Below, one piece after another: positions 14,206 to 25,041 of a stretch of 64,000 nucleotides of DNA. The notes below the pieces were generated by a model that saw only the letters and a list, made by a program, of their open reading frames with translations, had not been told where the DNA came from and did not search any database. The position numbers and the translations under genes were made by a program. Origin of the DNA: Rhynchopus sp. YZ270_cl-10. Taxonomy: Eukaryota > Euglenozoa > Diplonemea > Diplonemida > Diplonemidae. The stretch is from the NCBI GenBank assembly GCA_964035575.1, contig OZ037903.1:769001-833000 (forward strand), in the 5' to 3' direction. Every line of letters begins with the position of its first letter. The stretch's first letter is position 1.

Positions 14206-14635
14206 ATTTTCTTTGTTTTTCGTATCAACTGCACTCATGTGCGGAATTTTATTTTTTTTCAAGCAAAACTTTCTTGTTTTTGTTTTCAAGGTGATGATAA
14301 GCACTGTCTTAGGTTCATCTTACGATTTTTTCTTTGTTTTCCTTTATCTTGAGTGGGTTCATTGCCCCTCAAGGGAACTCCGTATCACCTCTTTTCGCAA
14401 CACATGTCTGCACGGGTGTCCACTTATCCTTTTTTCCCCCTCTCAATATTAATAAGCAAGAGTTTTACTCTTTTGCAACTTCTTGAAAGCATGAACACTT
14501 TGAGCGTCGTACGACGTGAGGATAAAATTTATCCAAAAAAAAAGAACTCATTTTCTCGCACGCACGAATCCTGGCCCGACCAGATGACTGCAGATGCGAA
14601 AACCTTTTACCATTCACTTTGTGGGCTGAAGTGCG

Positions 14636-14749
14636 CGGTGGGGTCCAGCCTCTGAGCTGGAGTCAAACGGGAGCCTCAACTAGAGGGTGTGACCACACCC
14701 GCTAGTTGAGACTCCAGCTTTTGGTCCAGCTCATAGGGTGGACCCCACC
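14636..14749. repeat. Foldback (MITE-like) element
   Basis: An imperfect inverted repeat with nested arms. CGGTGGGGTCCA pairs with TGGACCCCACCG at the ends; inside, GAGCTGGAGTC pairs with GACTCCAGCTTTTGG, CTCAACTAG with CTAGTTGAG, and GGGTGTG with CACACCC at the centre. The termini resemble those of the foldback at 18043-18218 (CGGTGGRGTC), suggesting one family. Confidence 0.7.
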
Positions 14750-15299
14750 GTGTGTTAGAGGAACGTAGGGGGAACCCTTTTATTTCAACGCATCTCATCG
14801 TACCCTGTACGGTAACGCCCAATCAACGCAACAGACACCCCTCATCTCCTTCATTCGAGAAGGGCAGTCTCTTCCCCCTTTGGGCTATGTTTGCCATACC
14901 ACGCCCCTCTGCGTCTCCTCTATGTCACCCCGGAAAAAATTACGGAAACAGCGAAAATTAAAAAAAAGGCCCCTTGCCTGGCAGCTTGCACGACGCCATT
15001 TTTTTTCGGAAAAAGGAAAACTGGCGCATTTTTGTTTACTGTGCTCCTGTCTTTGCTAACAGCGGTCGTTTTTCTACTTCATGGAACAACCTAAAATAAA
15101 AGTAGCTTCCCCCCCTTTATTTCTCTCTTGGCTGTGGTGGAGCGCCTTTAAAAAGCTTAAGTGGTGTGGCTGAAAGGGGGGTGCGATAAAGTACTATGAA
15201 GTGCGATAAAGTGCTGTTTGGGGTCGTCAGCCACACTATTAAGATGATCTTTACCCCCTTTCCCCACCCAATTTTCAGGGGAAAAAAACACCAAACGAA

Positions 15300-16827
15300 A
15301 TGCACGTCCAATCGAAGCCGACGTGTTCATTGTTGTCTCGCCTTGCTTTGGCGGCAGTGACAGGGTTTGTTGCACGTGTCGGTGGTGTGCAGGGGTATCC
15401 ACTGCGCTCTTTGGCAGCTTTTGTGGCGCTGTTTGGGAAGCCTGCAGAAGTGGGTGCGCTGAAGGATGTGCCGTTGGTGCTCTTTGTGATGTACTTTGTG
15501 AAGTACTATGGGTCGAAGTGGGCCTTCGTGGAGTGGCTGGAGAGCGAGGTGGCGGAGGACGCTATCGACGCAGACCGGCCGATCATCGATGCACACCACC
15601 ACCTTGTTTCCGTTCCCACCCAGGCGGCACAACGGGGCATGCCGGTACCAGCGTTTCTGCCAAGCAATGTGTTGAGCACGATGTTCGCGTGGTCCGACGT
15701 CTTCACCTTCCTCCTGCCGCGTGACTTCGGAGATTCCTTTGGGTCGGCAGCGCGCAACCCCTTCTTCCTGACCTACTTCTCCAAGGAGTACGTCGACGAC
15801 ATCAACAATGCGTACCCGGTACCAACGGGGAAGAAGGGGCACAACGTCCAAAAGACTGTCTACATGGAGTGTGGCTGGAAGGATGCCAACGTCGCAAGAG
15901 GTTTAGAGAAGGTGGGTGAAGTGCAGTTCGCATATGACCAAGGTGCAGCCGTGGCTGCCTCGAAGATCAAAGTGTGCGACAAGGTCGTCGCCTCAGCGGA
16001 GTTGACCCTTGGAGAGGGGATCGAAGAGTGCCTTATTCAGTACGCAAAGCGGGGAGTCACAGGTATGTTTTTTCAACAGTCGCAACTAATTTTTACCCAC
16101 ACTAACTTTGTCATGCTTCCATGGGGGTTGCTTTTTATCAGATGTTAACCTCGAAATGGATGGTTGGGTTCGCGAGAGGGTATTTCAAAATTTATTTCAT
16201 TTGCAAACACCTACAGGAATCCGCCACATGATCGCCTCCACCGCAAAGGAGATGAACCAGGTGACCCTGGTGCCTGCACACCTTCCTATGGACGCTGCCT
16301 TCCGCAAGGGGTATGCGTTGCTGGCAAAGTACAATATGTCGTTTGACACATGGTGCTTCCAGAACCAGCTGCTGGAGCTGGCGGATCTGGCCGAGACGTT
16401 CCCGGATGTGGTGATGATTGTGGACCATGTGGGCGGGCTTATTACGAAGGAGGGGTACCTGGGGTCTGCTGAGGAGCGGTATGCAGAGTGGTTGACAGGG
16501 TTGACACGTTTGAGCAAGCTGCCCAACGTTCGCTTGAAGGTGTCGGGCCTGCCGATGCACCTCGCCTTTGGGCACGTCTTTGCGTACAAAAAGACACCTC
16601 CCACCTCTGCACAGCTTGCAGAAGCGTGGAAGCCGTACCTTCTCAAATGCATTGAGCTCTTTGGGGCTAACCGCTGTATGTTTGCCTCCAACTTCCCGGT
16701 CGACAAACTCTGTGGATCATTCACCCTCATCTTCAACGCCTACAAACTCGCAACAAAGGACCTCACAGAGGAGCAAAAACACTACGTCTTCTACCAGACT
16801 GCTGCAGAGACATACCATATGCAGTGA
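15300..16827 (+). CDS. Amidohydrolase-2 family metal-dependent hydrolase
   Basis: Exons 15300-16062 and 16217-16827, with a phase 1 GTATGT-CAG intron, give 457 residues. The family's TIM-barrel starts at IIDAHHHL (about residue 95), whose HxH is the first metal-ligand pair. Other landmarks are the junction segment GVTGIRHMI, VTLVPAHLPMD, VMIVDHVGG (metal/active-site His) and NRCMFASNFPVD (active-site Asp). Relatives hydrolyse lactones or decarboxylate aromatic acids (COG3618, Amidohydro_2); the substrate here is unknown. The first ~80 residues, with a hydrophobic stretch at about 33-75, are extra compared with bacterial homologues and may be a targeting or anchor segment. The 154-nt intron contains a piece of the dispersed CTTTGTATTTCAA-family repeat. 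Confidence 0.85.
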
Positions 16828-17172
16828 GAAGGTGTGGTTTTGCGAGCTTTTAGGAAATGCCTCAAAAAAAGTGAGGAATCTGTGGAGGAAAAGATGGGTG
16901 GGGAAGAGGTAGTGGGACGGCGTTGTGTCTGGGGCGCACCAGCCTCAGGTGAGGTGAGAGAGGTTGCTCAGTGTGTATTAGTGCACCCCCTTTTTTTTCT
17001 CAATAGGGTATGTGGGTGCCCATTCGTCTTTCAAGGTTTTATTTTTTTTTTTTGATGCCTGCACGCAGGGTTTTATATAGGAATTTTTTACTGAACAAAC
17101 AGGGGCAAAAACTGAGGATTCATTTTTTCTCACCCACCCACCCAAAATCAAAGCTGTTTCGATCGTTTCAGT

Positions 17173-17785
17173 CAGGGTTCTAGGTCCAAAAAAAAATAAG
17201 GGAAACGGAAAATGTGTTTTGAAAAAAATTTTCCGCGCTGCGCGCGGAAAATTACTACCCCAGCCCTAAAAAATTGATGCTACCCACACGTAACGTCAAG
17301 TCGAATACATCCTTCGCATAATGGAAAGGGATAATCCGATTCTCAACGAACTGCCGGACAATCTCCTAGGGGAGATCATCCAAGAATGTGTGTCACGAAA
17401 GAATCGTGCACTCGAACCTCACCTATGGTGACGATGATCTGTGACAGTCGCCTATCTAGATCGACTAGAAAAGCTCCATAAAGATTTTTTTATTCAGGAG
17501 CAGGGGCTTATATAGCGTCACCCAAAGGTTCCTGGCGAAGCCACGGTACGCAACATTTTTAAAAAATGTTGACATAAAATGGCACTGACGTTAGTAATTA
17601 TCGTCAGTTTCCGTAAATTTTACTTAGGTATTTTGCTAAAACGAAAGTTTCTGGCGAAGCCACGGTACGCAACATTTCAAAAAAATTCCCTTAAAATTGC
17701 ACATATTTACAACCAAACTATGTCATGGGAGGGTGGTTGCAATCTTGCGCCGCAGGCGCACGGTACGCTACTTTTTCTTTCGCCA
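17173..17785 (-). mobile_element. Decayed partial copy of the non-autonomous DNA transposon at 43893
   Basis: Begins with CAGGGTTCTAGGTCC at 17173 and runs about 610 bp in inverted orientation relative to 43893-44761. Shared segments include the palindromic TTTTCCGCGCTGCGCGCGGAAA, TCTCCTAGGGGAGATC-like text, and two copies of GGCGAAGCCACGGTACGCAA. After about 17785 similarity is lost, so the other terminus is missing or replaced. It contains no transposase frame. Confidence 0.7.
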
Positions 17786-18042
17786 TGCTGTATGTTTCCT
17801 TTTGCCACCGGGCCGTCCTTCCATTTGCCCGGGCTGTGGTTTCTTCGGTACGTATTTCTTTGGCATTTTGTGTTTTTTTCCTGTTGTGGCGGGTTCCTAC
17901 GTCACGAGTCGTGTTCTAAGCCAGTAAAACGCCAAAAAAAAAAAATTTTTTTTTTTTAGGTCCGAAAAGGGGAATTTTTTTTTTTTTTTTCAATAACTGA
18001 GGATTGCCCTCAGTTCTGACCCCCTATATAAAAGTCTGCCTG

Positions 18043-18218
18043 CACGGTGGAGTCTGACCAGCTTGGCCTGAGGCCAAACCGGACTCACTCCCGGGTCCGG
18101 CCAGGCCGGACTTCAGGGGTCTGGTTGGCCGGACCCCTGAGTCTGCCTGGCCGAACTCAGGGGTCCGTCCTTTAGTCCGGCCAAAAGGGTCCGGCCATTT
18201 TGGTCAGACTCCACCGTG
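18043..18218. repeat. Foldback (MITE-like) element with 18-bp terminal inverted repeats
   Basis: CACGGTGGAGTCTGACCA at the left end is the exact reverse complement of the right end at 18201-18218. The interior is GC-rich and made of short inverted CCGG/GGCC words (GTCCGGCC, GGCCGGAC), so almost the whole 176 bp could fold back. GTCTGCC occurs just outside both ends and may be a target duplication or part of the flanking repeat. Confidence 0.75.
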
Positions 18219-19020
18219 TGCGTCTGCCGATGAACGGTGAGGCGTTTGCGCATTTTCAACTTCTCTTTTTTTTTTTTTTTTTGCCATTTTCCAACCTACT
18301 GGTTGTTAATATGCTGGTTGTTTTCTCTCTCTCTCTCTTACCCGTTGTGAGCAGTCTCATACGCTGGAGGAGACTTACACACTCTTTCACTTTTAAAAAA
18401 TTGGTGTGACCGAAATGCAACTTTGGTTCTTTGTTGTTGTCTACGTCTGCAGAGGCGTTTGCACGAGAAAGCACCCTCCCTTTCTAGATGCATGTTCACG
18501 TGAGATGCTCATCTTTCACATTTTCTTTCTTGAAAGTATATGAATCTAATTTCTTTTACACCACAACGTCTATTTTATGTCTCTACGACGGTCACCATGT
18601 TAACCTCCCTCGTGGTATCCGTGTGCATGCCAATGAATGTGCTCTCTGGGTGTATTCGATAACCCTCGGAGTACCAATGCCTGTCCACCGGTGTATGGTG
18701 GGGGCGTTTGCACTTTTTCAGCGTCTCTTTTATGTCTCCACGCAACACCATGTGGTAAATGTGCTTTTTTTTTCTCCCCCCCTCCCCTTTTCCCCCATTT
18801 CCCACCCAACGAAAAAACGAGTTGTTTCCCCCCGATAACAACTGCAACCCGCCACAACGAAATAATGACCCCCTCAACCTCCTTTTTTTCAAACAACCTT
18901 CCCCCCCCTCCAACCCCCTACCCTCCGTCCCTCCCCCACCCTTCACCCTGGAAAGGGGGGGGGTATTGCTCTTTCTCCCCCTCTCCTCCCCTCCTTTCCT
19001 CTTCTCCTCCTCTGCCCGCC

Positions 19021-19644
19021 ATGGCCACTAACCTCCCTGATCGGGTGAACAGTCTAAAGGAAAGACTAGCAGCGTTGGGATCCGTCAGGCCTGAAGGGAT
19101 CTGTTGTGTCCATCCCGCTGTTGAGATGGTGGACGGACGGAGGGAGGGGTGGGAGGCGTTGGCTGAGGTTAAGGCGTGCGAGGCGGAGATGTGCGTACGC
19201 TCTGGAGAGAGAAGGAGTTGTGTTGTACGGCAAAATGTTTTGACCACCCTAAGAGAGAGGAGGGAATGGGAACAGCATATTTTGCGGCAGACGTTGCAGC
19301 ATTCGGCAGAGTATATAGAAAAGGTGGAGGTGCAGAAGGCTGATGCGTTGGAGAAGCGAACCTCAGCGCAGGAAACGCTGGCTCAATTGGAGGCTGCGTT
19401 GACGCACGCAAAGGAAACCTATATTGAGCGTTCCCGCGATTTTGATGCCCAAGAAAGCGTTTCGAAGCAATCCATGCACCGGCACCTCACCTCGCAGATC
19501 GAACGGCATGATTCATTCAACAAACTGCGCAGCGCGCGTTCAGACACCTACGCGATAATGCAGGCCCGCAGGGAGGTGCTTGAAAAAGAGAAGGCAGAGA
19601 TGGCGGTGACTATGCGTATCTACGCTTCGGGGGGGTTGCCTTAG
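19021..19644 (+). CDS. Coiled-coil protein, 207 residues
   Basis: Single exon from MATNLPDRVNSLKERLAAL to ASGGLP. Nearly all of residues 60-200 is charged alpha-helix with heptad-like spacing (LRERREWEQHILRQTL, ALEKRTSAQETLAQLEAAL, REVLEKEKAEMAV), so a coiled coil. No enzymatic motif is visible. The all-helical layout and length would suit a cytoskeletal or flagellar component; SF-assemblin-like proteins have similar size and style, but I do not see a convincing match. The frame is open upstream; 19021 is chosen because CCATGG gives a good context right after the pyrimidine-rich leader and the upstream translation is low-complexity. Confidence 0.72.
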   Translation: MATNLPDRVNSLKERLAALGSVRPEGICCVHPAVEMVDGRREGWEALAEVKACEAEMCVRSGERRSCVVRQNVLTTLRERREWEQHILRQTLQHSAEYIEKVEVQKADALEKRTSAQETLAQLEAALTHAKETYIERSRDFDAQESVSKQSMHRHLTSQIERHDSFNKLRSARSDTYAIMQARREVLEKEKAEMAVTMRIYASGGLP

Positions 19645-19751
19645 ATTGTATTGTATTAGTAGACCTTTTTTGATTTTTTTTTTTTTTTTTGGACTTTCTT
19701 TTAACACACCACTCATTCCAGGCAAACGAGAGAAAAAAGAAAACAACAACA

Positions 19752-21600
19752 ATGCGCAGGTGCACCCGTGTTGCGACTGCTGCCCGTGTGTGCAGGGCGG
19801 AGGCCACCGTTGCCTCCTCGATTGCACAGGCGTCGGTCTCCCCCGTCGCTGCGGCGACCTTCCAGCAGCGTTGGGCGTCTGCGGGAGCAGACAGCTTCAA
19901 GGCCACCCCCCTTGTGGGCCATGTGCACAGCATTGACGGAACCATCGCAACCGTCGCCCCCGCAGGTGTGGGTGGCTCTGCGTCGTTCAACTCCGTCGTG
20001 AAGATCCAGACCTCGAAGGAAACCGAGAAGGGTGTTGCGCACGCAGTCGTCTTCAACTTGAACAAGGACGGATCCATCGGTGTCATCCTGCTTGACAACA
20101 CCGACGCCGTGCGTTCCGGCCAGCCCGTCTACGCCACCGAGGAGCTCCTCAAGATCCCCGTCGGATTCGGAGTGCTCGGCAAGGTCATCAACCCCCTGGG
20201 CCACGTGATCCCCACCAGCGCCATCCACCGCTCCCGCCCGCTCTTCGAGGAGGAGATTGGACAGGTGGACGTGCCCGCACCCAACATCATCCAGCGTCAG
20301 CCTGTCAACTACAACATGACCACCGGATTCAAGGTTGTCGACACCATGATCCCCATTGGTCGTGGACAGCGTGAGTTGATTGTCGGAGATCGTCAGACCG
20401 GAAAGACCTCGATCGCCGTGTCGACCATGATCAACCAGGTCCGCGTCAACCAGCAGACCCTGCGTAAGAACAACGTTGTGTCCGTGTACGTGTCTGTCGG
20501 ACAGCGTTGCTCCAACGTTGCGCGTATCTACCGTCTGCTCGGTCTGTACGACGCACTCCAGTACTCCGTCATCATGGCGGCGACTGCTGCCGACCCCGCC
20601 GGTCTGCAGTACCTTGCACCCTTCTCTGGAGTGACCATCTGCGAGAAGTTCCGTGACGCAGGACGTCACTCCCTGATTGTGTACGACGATCTGTCCAAGC
20701 AGGCCGTGGCGTACCGTCAGCTGTCGCTGCTTCTGCGTCGTCCCCCGGGTCGTGAGGCCTACCCCGGTGACGTTTTCTACCTGCACTCCCGTCTGCTCGA
20801 GCGTGCCGCCATGATGTCCCCCGGTATGGGAGGAGGGTCCCTGACCGCCCTGCCCATCGTTGAGACCCTCTCCAACGACGTGACCGCGTACATTGTGACC
20901 AACGTCATCTCCATCACCGACGGACAGATCTACCTTGACGCCAAGCTCTTCACCGGAGGACAGAGGCCCGCCGTCAACATCGGTCTCTCCGTGTCGCGTG
21001 TCGGATCGTCCGCACAGAACAAGGCGATGAAGGGAGTGTCCGGAGACATGAAGCGCATCATCTCCGAGTACCGTAAGCTCGCAGCCGACTCCGTCGGAGG
21101 ACAGTCGATCGTGTCGCTCGACATGGTGCGTGGATCGCGTTTCATTGCGATGTTCAACCAGAAGGGACCCTCCTACTTCCTTCACGCCATCGTCGCGCTG
21201 TACGCATGCCTCCACGGACACATGGACGAGGTTAAGCTGAACTACATCAAGTTCTACGAGTACCTCCTTGTGCACAAGGACCTCTCGATCCTGTACAACA
21301 ACGCGCACAACAAGTTCTTTTACATGTACGTGACGTCCCTGAACTACCTGGTGCGTTTCTTCACCTTCAAGTATGTCCATTTTTTTTTTTCTTCTTGCAA
21401 CAAATATTTATATCCAACAATTGTACCAACCCCCCTCACCCCACAGGAACGACGGTCTGAGAGGAGAGCTCGACTCGATGCTGAAGTCGCACACCTCCAT
21501 CTTCCTGACCCACTACCAGTCCCGCATGAACCTCATCAAGTCCGACAAGGAACTGGTGGCACTTAAGAACCTGTTGTACTCGTGCAAGCGTGCCGTCTAA
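19752..21600 (+). CDS. ATP5F1A: Mitochondrial F1-ATP synthase subunit alpha
   Basis: Exons 19752-21370 and 21447-21600 (GTATGT-CAG, phase 2) give 590 residues. A mitochondrial presequence (MRRCTRVATAARVC) and a long N-terminal extension precede the beta-barrel (GHVHSIDGTIATVAP). The Walker A motif GDRQTGKT begins at residue 212, and the segments DDLSKQAVAYRQ and SLLLRRPPGREAYPGDVFY are diagnostic of alpha. The C-terminal domain (LLVHKDLSILYNNAHNKFFY, then KNLLYSCKRAV at the end) is of the divergent euglenozoan type rather than the animal or plant type. In trypanosomatids the mature alpha subunit is proteolytically cut in two; whether that happens here cannot be read. This gene gives the strongest taxonomic signal in the window. 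Confidence 0.97.
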
Positions 21601-23203
21601 GCATGTCCTTTCTTACCCCCATTTTTCATAGTTCGGGGTCCCCCACCCATACCCCCCACCCCAACCCCGGAACAAATCCCCATATATTTTTTTACCGTCA
21701 TCGATCAAAATTGGGCTTTAAAAAAACGGGAAAATGGAAGAAAAAAAAACAAAACAGAAACCATCCTGATGGCCCGAGTTGAGGCTTGGGGTAGAAGGGT
21801 GGGGGGTTTTTTAGAAGATGGTTGCATCTTTTCAAAAGTTTTTCTTTTTTTTAAAGGCGGGTGTGAGGGGGGGTCTTGGGCGTTGGGTGGGTTGTAGTGA
21901 TATCCTCACAAAGCGAGGGGAGAGTGGAAACAAAAAAACAAGGGGGAAATACGACAAAAAAATGGGTGAACCGAGCGATACCTTTGTGTGTTTTTTTTTG
22001 TTGGGTAGAGGTGGGTGGGAGGGAGGGGTGTGTACCTCGTTTTTTATATCACGAACGTTTTCTCTTATCCTTTTTTAAAGGGAGGGGAGGGAAAGGGAGA
22101 GGTGAGTTCCCGTGCACATCTCGCAAAAAAAAAAGCAAAAAAACAAAAAAAAAAATACAATTTTAGACCGCCAAGGCATTTTATACAGGGGAGTGAATAG
22201 GGGGGCTTGAAACGTAAAAAAAAAGTTAAAAAAAAACAACAACGAGAAGGGACGCCAAGTTTGCCAATCGGGGTGTAGATGTTTTGTGTTATTTTTTTAT
22301 TTTTTATTTTTTTGCGGCTGGCATTTTTTGGGTCTGACCAAAAAAAATTATTTTCATCTTCAACTTTTCATTTCAGGTATTTTTTTCTCTTTTTTTTTGC
22401 TGCATCTGCAATGCATCGAGAATTTAGCTATTTTTCAAAAAGGATACTTGTCTTTTCCATTTTTTTTTTTCGTGCCCAAACAATTTTTTTTTATACCCCA
22501 AATACCGCGAAAAAAAGCAAACAAAAAGCACCCCAACCCAAAAAACAAAACAAAACAAAAAACGCGTGGATGACAACAAAAAAAAAGGGTTTTTATATTA
22601 TTTTTGGTGGAGGGGGCAAAGAGAGGGGAAGTCGCGCACACGCCTCTTCTTTTTCTATACAAAAATAATGGTTTTTTTTAAAACGTTCAATCAATTTATT
22701 GAATGCGTATGTTGAAATACGTAACGTCCTTTGGCACATAAATCTCTGCCTGTTTCCTCTGGTGCGTTTTTTATGTGATGAGGTTGAAAATTTGTGTACC
22801 ACATTGGTTCAAATATCAATGAAATACCGAACTCCGCAGTTGGATAACCGAGGAATTCTGGTGTCTGCGTCTGTAGGGGCGTTTGCACGTTCAGCTTCAC
22901 TCATGATCAGTGCACATTCCTCCGGAGGCCCAACTTGAGCTGGGCTGGGTGCGGCAGGATTCAGCGAAAACCCCCAAAACCTACAATATTATAAGCCCCT
23001 ACACAGCACAGTGCTTGCAGCTCCACATAGCCTCACAGGGAAGAGGACCCCAGCCAGAACCATCGCAGAACGGAGGGACTGCAGAAACGCCAATAACCAC
23101 GTTTTTCGAGCATTTGTTCAGGGTTGAAACCCTGCAAAATGGGGTATTTCTTGTCCTCCACACACCACACACAGAGCTCAGAACACAAAACCACAACAAA
23201 CAA
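21601..23203. other. Intergenic region, homopolymer-rich, nothing supported
   Basis: Long A, T and G runs with low-complexity frames. A copy of the GTCTGCG/GGCGTTTGCACG repeat lies at about 22862-22905. The last 200 bp are the leader of the LRR gene, with the frame open but not protein-like. Confidence 0.4.
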
Positions 23204-24562
23204 ATGGACGTGCACTTCGAGGATTTCAAAGCGAATCAGCACACAGTCGAGGTGGGTGCAGATGACACAGCGGAGGACATGCGGCGGAAGGTGGCGTCTG
23301 CAGCGGGGTTGCCTGAAGACAGCTTTTGCATGCGTTTCGGAGACGAAGCGATGGGCGAAGGAGCGGACATGACGCAGCTGAGTGCTGGTGACACAATCAT
23401 GCTCACGACGTCGAAGAAGTACGAAGCTGTTGCAGCGCTTCATGCGTTGGGTGAGACAGACCTGACGACAGAGAGGTTAGAGGAGGTGTTGGAGGACGAG
23501 GAGGTGGAGAATCCTGAGGTGGCGTGTTTGCTTCTGCAGGCGGAGGTTACTACTGCCATTCCTCATGTGTTCTTGGCGAATACGTCGTTAACGCGACTTG
23601 ATCTGAGTGCTGTGTCCTTTGTGACGCAGATAGGAGACTGGTTTCTTTCGGATTGCCCCTCGTTAACAAGTATTGATCTCTCTGGGTTGAACAACGTGAC
23701 GGTGATTGGCAGTAACTTTCTTTGCAGCTGCCTATCTTTAACCACCCTGGATCTGACATCACTCAACAGTGTGACGCAGATCGGGCGCTCTTTTCTTACC
23801 CACTGCGAAGCTTTAACCACCCTGGACCTGGCACCATTCAACAACGTGACGGTAATCTGTGGTGAATTTCTTTCCGGCTGCAAATCTTTAACCTCCGTTG
23901 ATCTGACACCGCTCAACAATGTTACGAGGATTCAGAGTTACTTTATTTCCTGCTGCGAATCTTTAACCACCGTGGATCTGACACCACTCAGCAATTTGAC
24001 GCACATAGAGAACTCTTTTCTTTCCCGCTGCGATTCGTTAACCACCGTGGATCTGACACCACTCAACAACGTGAAGGTGATTGGCTTTGAGTTTCTTTCC
24101 AAATGCAAAGCTTTAACCACTCTAGATCTGACATCGCTCAACAATTTGACGCGGATACAGGACTCTTTTCTTTCCGGCTGCGGAGCTTTAACCACCGTGG
24201 ACATGACACCACTCGACAAGGTGAGGGTGATTAGTGGTAGATTTCTTTTCGACTGCAAATCTTTAATGAACGTGGATCTGACATCATTCAACAATGTTAC
24301 GATGATTGGGAGTTACTTTCTTTCCGGATGCGAATCTTTAACCACCCTGGATCTGACACCACTCAAAAGGGTGGAGAAGGTTGGTTGGGATTTTTCTCAC
24401 TGCACTTCGTTGACGAGTATTTACCTTTCCGGCTGCAGCAGTGCTGTGTCCAACACAGTAAGGGAGAGCGAGAGGCTGAGGCATCTTGTGGTTGAACGTC
24501 CGAAACGCAGCAGAGACGAATCCCCCGAGCAAGCCCGCAAACGACAGGGACACGCACAATGA
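23204..24562 (+). CDS. Ubiquitin-like domain plus BspA-type leucine-rich repeat protein
   Basis: 452 residues. Residues 1-70 look like a ubiquitin-like beta-grasp domain (MDVHFEDFKANQHTVEVGAD, then the helix AEDMRRKVASAAGLPED and FGDEAMGEGADMTQL). After a helical linker (70-125), about twelve 25-residue leucine-rich repeats fill residues ~128-415. Their consensus is SLTTLDLTPLNNVTVIG followed by FLSGC, with a conserved cysteine at each turn, resembling BspA/LRR_5 repeats. The tail is basic and polar. Repeats of this kind bind proteins; no catalytic motif is visible. The ubiquitin-like head suggests an adaptor in ubiquitin signalling, which is inference. No signal peptide, so probably cytosolic. 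Confidence 0.83.
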   Translation: MDVHFEDFKANQHTVEVGADDTAEDMRRKVASAAGLPEDSFCMRFGDEAMGEGADMTQLSAGDTIMLTTSKKYEAVAALHALGETDLTTERLEEVLEDEEVENPEVACLLLQAEVTTAIPHVFLANTSLTRLDLSAVSFVTQIGDWFLSDCPSLTSIDLSGLNNVTVIGSNFLCSCLSLTTLDLTSLNSVTQIGRSFLTHCEALTTLDLAPFNNVTVICGEFLSGCKSLTSVDLTPLNNVTRIQSYFISCCESLTTVDLTPLSNLTHIENSFLSRCDSLTTVDLTPLNNVKVIGFEFLSKCKALTTLDLTSLNNLTRIQDSFLSGCGALTTVDMTPLDKVRVISGRFLFDCKSLMNVDLTSFNNVTMIGSYFLSGCESLTTLDLTPLKRVEKVGWDFSHCTSLTSIYLSGCSSAVSNTVRESERLRHLVVERPKRSRDESPEQARKRQGHAQ

Positions 24563-25041
24563 CAACGTGGTGTGCTGGTGGGAGGCAAGGGTGTAAATAA
24601 GGTCTGGGGGTCCGGGAGTCGGGAGTCGGGAGTCGGGAGTCGGTTATTTACAGTTGCTAAGAAGGGGGTGTATGCACTATGCACCCTCTGGAGAGGGTCA
24701 AAAGTGCTCGAACAGGATTTTTTTTTTGGATCTCCTTGTTTCCATGATGCGGTAACCTTTGGGAAATGGCCAGTTATTCGGCCACAGGGGGGAAGGAGGA
24801 GACAATGAGGAATGAGGTGGGCACTGAAAAATGAAAGGGTCGCGGGTTTGCGGGTTTGCGGGTTTGCGGAATAAAGCATTATTTCCTGTATTTGCAACAA
24901 ACCCAACATCCCGCCACATTGATTGCCTCCACCGCAAAGGTGTCACATGCTCTTCTTCTATCTCCCCTCTGCCCTCTCCCATAGAAATCCTTATCCATCA
25001 TCACTTCCTTTTCAGACGAAAAAAGAGAAAAGTAACATAAA
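24563..25041. other. Intergenic spacer with two short tandem repeats
   Basis: GGGAGTC is repeated about four times near 24613-24642, and GCGGGTTT about three times near 24842-24868. Otherwise featureless until the leader of the next gene. Confidence 0.6.

Larger units (their letters stand above)
14004..15299. other. Intergenic region with stem-loop repeats and a foldback element
   Basis: Contains a TGTGTGCACGAGAGGCACA stem-loop at about 14173-14205, a TAAGC-type stem-loop relative at 14291-14330 and the foldback at 14636-14749. The remainder is homopolymer-rich with no convincing frame. The sequence AAGTGCGATAAAGT(G/A)CT at 15180-15215 is a short imperfect direct repeat. Confidence 0.5.
16828..19020. 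other. Intergenic region built largely of repeats
   Basis: Holds a decayed copy of the transposon at 43893-44761 (at 17173-17785), the foldback at 18043-18218, and several members of a GTCTGCG/GAGGCGTTTGCAC repeat (about 18221-18262, 18437-18475 and 18680-18730; other copies 22862-22905, 32194-32240 and 34653-34685). No convincing gene; the frames here are repeat artefacts. Confidence 0.5.

Noticed and set aside
19021-19644. SF-assemblin assignment for the coiled-coil protein
   Set aside because: Length and helicity fit, but I could not match characteristic segments; left unnamed.
19713-21380. 555-codon minus-strand frame
   Set aside because: Antisense shadow of ATP synthase alpha, produced by strong codon bias.
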